DNA of 5,671 nucleotides from Acidobacteriaceae bacterium. Lineage in GTDB: Bacteria; Acidobacteriota; Terriglobia; Terriglobales; Acidobacteriaceae. The notes beneath the pieces were generated by a model. The model made no database searches and was not told the origin of the DNA. It worked only from the letters and a program-made list of their open reading frames with translations. This document shows, one piece after another, positions 5,528 to 5,671 of this stretch. The stretch is from contig DAHUXF010000208.1 of assembly GCA_027307295.1 (NCBI GenBank), positions 1-5,671 of the forward strand, given 5' to 3'. The translations under genes were made by a program, and so were the position numbers. Numbering within the stretch: position 1 is the stretch's first letter; every line of letters begins with the position of its first letter.

Positions 5528-5671
5528 TCACTCCCGTAACTTCGTCGCGGTGTTCAATATTCCCGTTTCAGAAGCAAAATTCGCATGAAAATCACGCAAA
5601 TTTGCGGGCCGCTCGTTTAGGTTTTCGTAAATGCCCTGGTGGCATGCTGCCGGCAAAGCCTCCTTTCGCCC
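5528..5671 (-). other. Open frame entering from the right edge
   Basis: Forty-seven codons are open from the window edge to TGA 5530-5528, ending in NFASETGILNTATKLRE. Composition is protein-like, low in Cys and Trp. A plus-strand frame is open over the same DNA, so openness alone is weak evidence. It could be the 3' end of a gene lying outside the window or a chance frame. I do not recognise the sequence. Confidence 0.2.
5595..5606. repeat. Perfect 12-bp palindrome CGCAAATTTGCG
   Basis: This is a fully symmetric 12-bp palindrome. A related sequence GCAAAATTCGC begins at 5574, 22 bp from GCAAATTTGC at 5596, about two helical turns, so both could face one side of the helix. This fits a tandem operator, perhaps for a gene beyond the right edge. 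No downstream gene is visible to confirm it. Confidence 0.4.

Larger units (their letters stand above)
5100..5671. other. Intergenic region without a convincing gene
   Basis: About 570 bases upstream of the exported-peptide gene are AT-richer than the coding part and hold no ORF with a good start, ribosome site or recognisable protein. A possible minus-strand promoter is TTAATA, an 18-nt spacer and TAATAT near 5314-5343, which would give a leader of more than 200 nt; this is a weak call. Short inverted repeats occur at 5169-5193, 5261-5279, 5311-5320 (ATAATATTAT), 5349-5362 and 5595-5606. Two start-less open frames touch the right edge: minus strand 5671-5528 and plus strand 5344-5671. One of them could be the end of a gene outside the window. 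Confidence 0.5.

Noticed and set aside
5594..5671. Cyclic-di-GMP (GEMM) riboswitch, suggested by ACGCAAA and GGCAAAGCC
   Set aside because: The two matches lack the conserved stem and GNRA loop between them, and the window ends before a downstream gene.

Overview
The window looks like chromosomal DNA of an acidobacterium (Acidobacteriota, probably class Terriglobia). I base this on protein families remembered from that phylum, not on a search: a HTH regulator with a degenerate S24-like half, a seven-helix membrane protein followed by a small membrane-anchored protein, a HOGA-type aldolase with an extra loop, and a small family with a Y-x-H-W-G motif. No rRNA, tRNA, CRISPR array or transposase was found.

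Layout. (1) 83-734, plus strand: a type II toxin-antitoxin module. A Phd/YefM-like antitoxin overlaps a PIN-domain VapC toxin by 4 nt, and a perfect 6-bp inverted repeat sits over the probable -10 box. (2) 735-1305, plus strand: a conserved-looking hypothetical gene whose clear reading frame starts at 904. A second coding-like frame just upstream runs into it through a +1 shift at CTC-TGA, so the gene is either short or frameshifted. (3) 1208-2089, minus strand: an XRE/S24-like regulator. Its tail lies antisense to the last 98 bp of the plus-strand gene. (4) 2270-3328, minus strand: a DapA-superfamily aldolase closer to 4-hydroxy-2-oxoglutarate aldolase than to true DHDPS, with about 55 additional residues. 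(5) 3491-5099, minus strand: an apparent operon with a small exported peptide, a seven-TM protein and a one-TM protein (the last two overlapping by ATGA), closed by a strong intrinsic terminator. (6) 5100-5671: AT-richer DNA with no convincing gene but several short palindromes.

How they may work together. The toxin-antitoxin pair is self-contained. The aldolase and the downstream regulator are co-oriented without an obvious terminator between them, so they may share a transcript. The exported peptide, seven-TM and one-TM genes look like one envelope-associated unit of unknown function. This unit is the most interesting part of the window, because a short exported peptide with a repeated FDGPxP motif is encoded directly ahead of a polytopic membrane protein.
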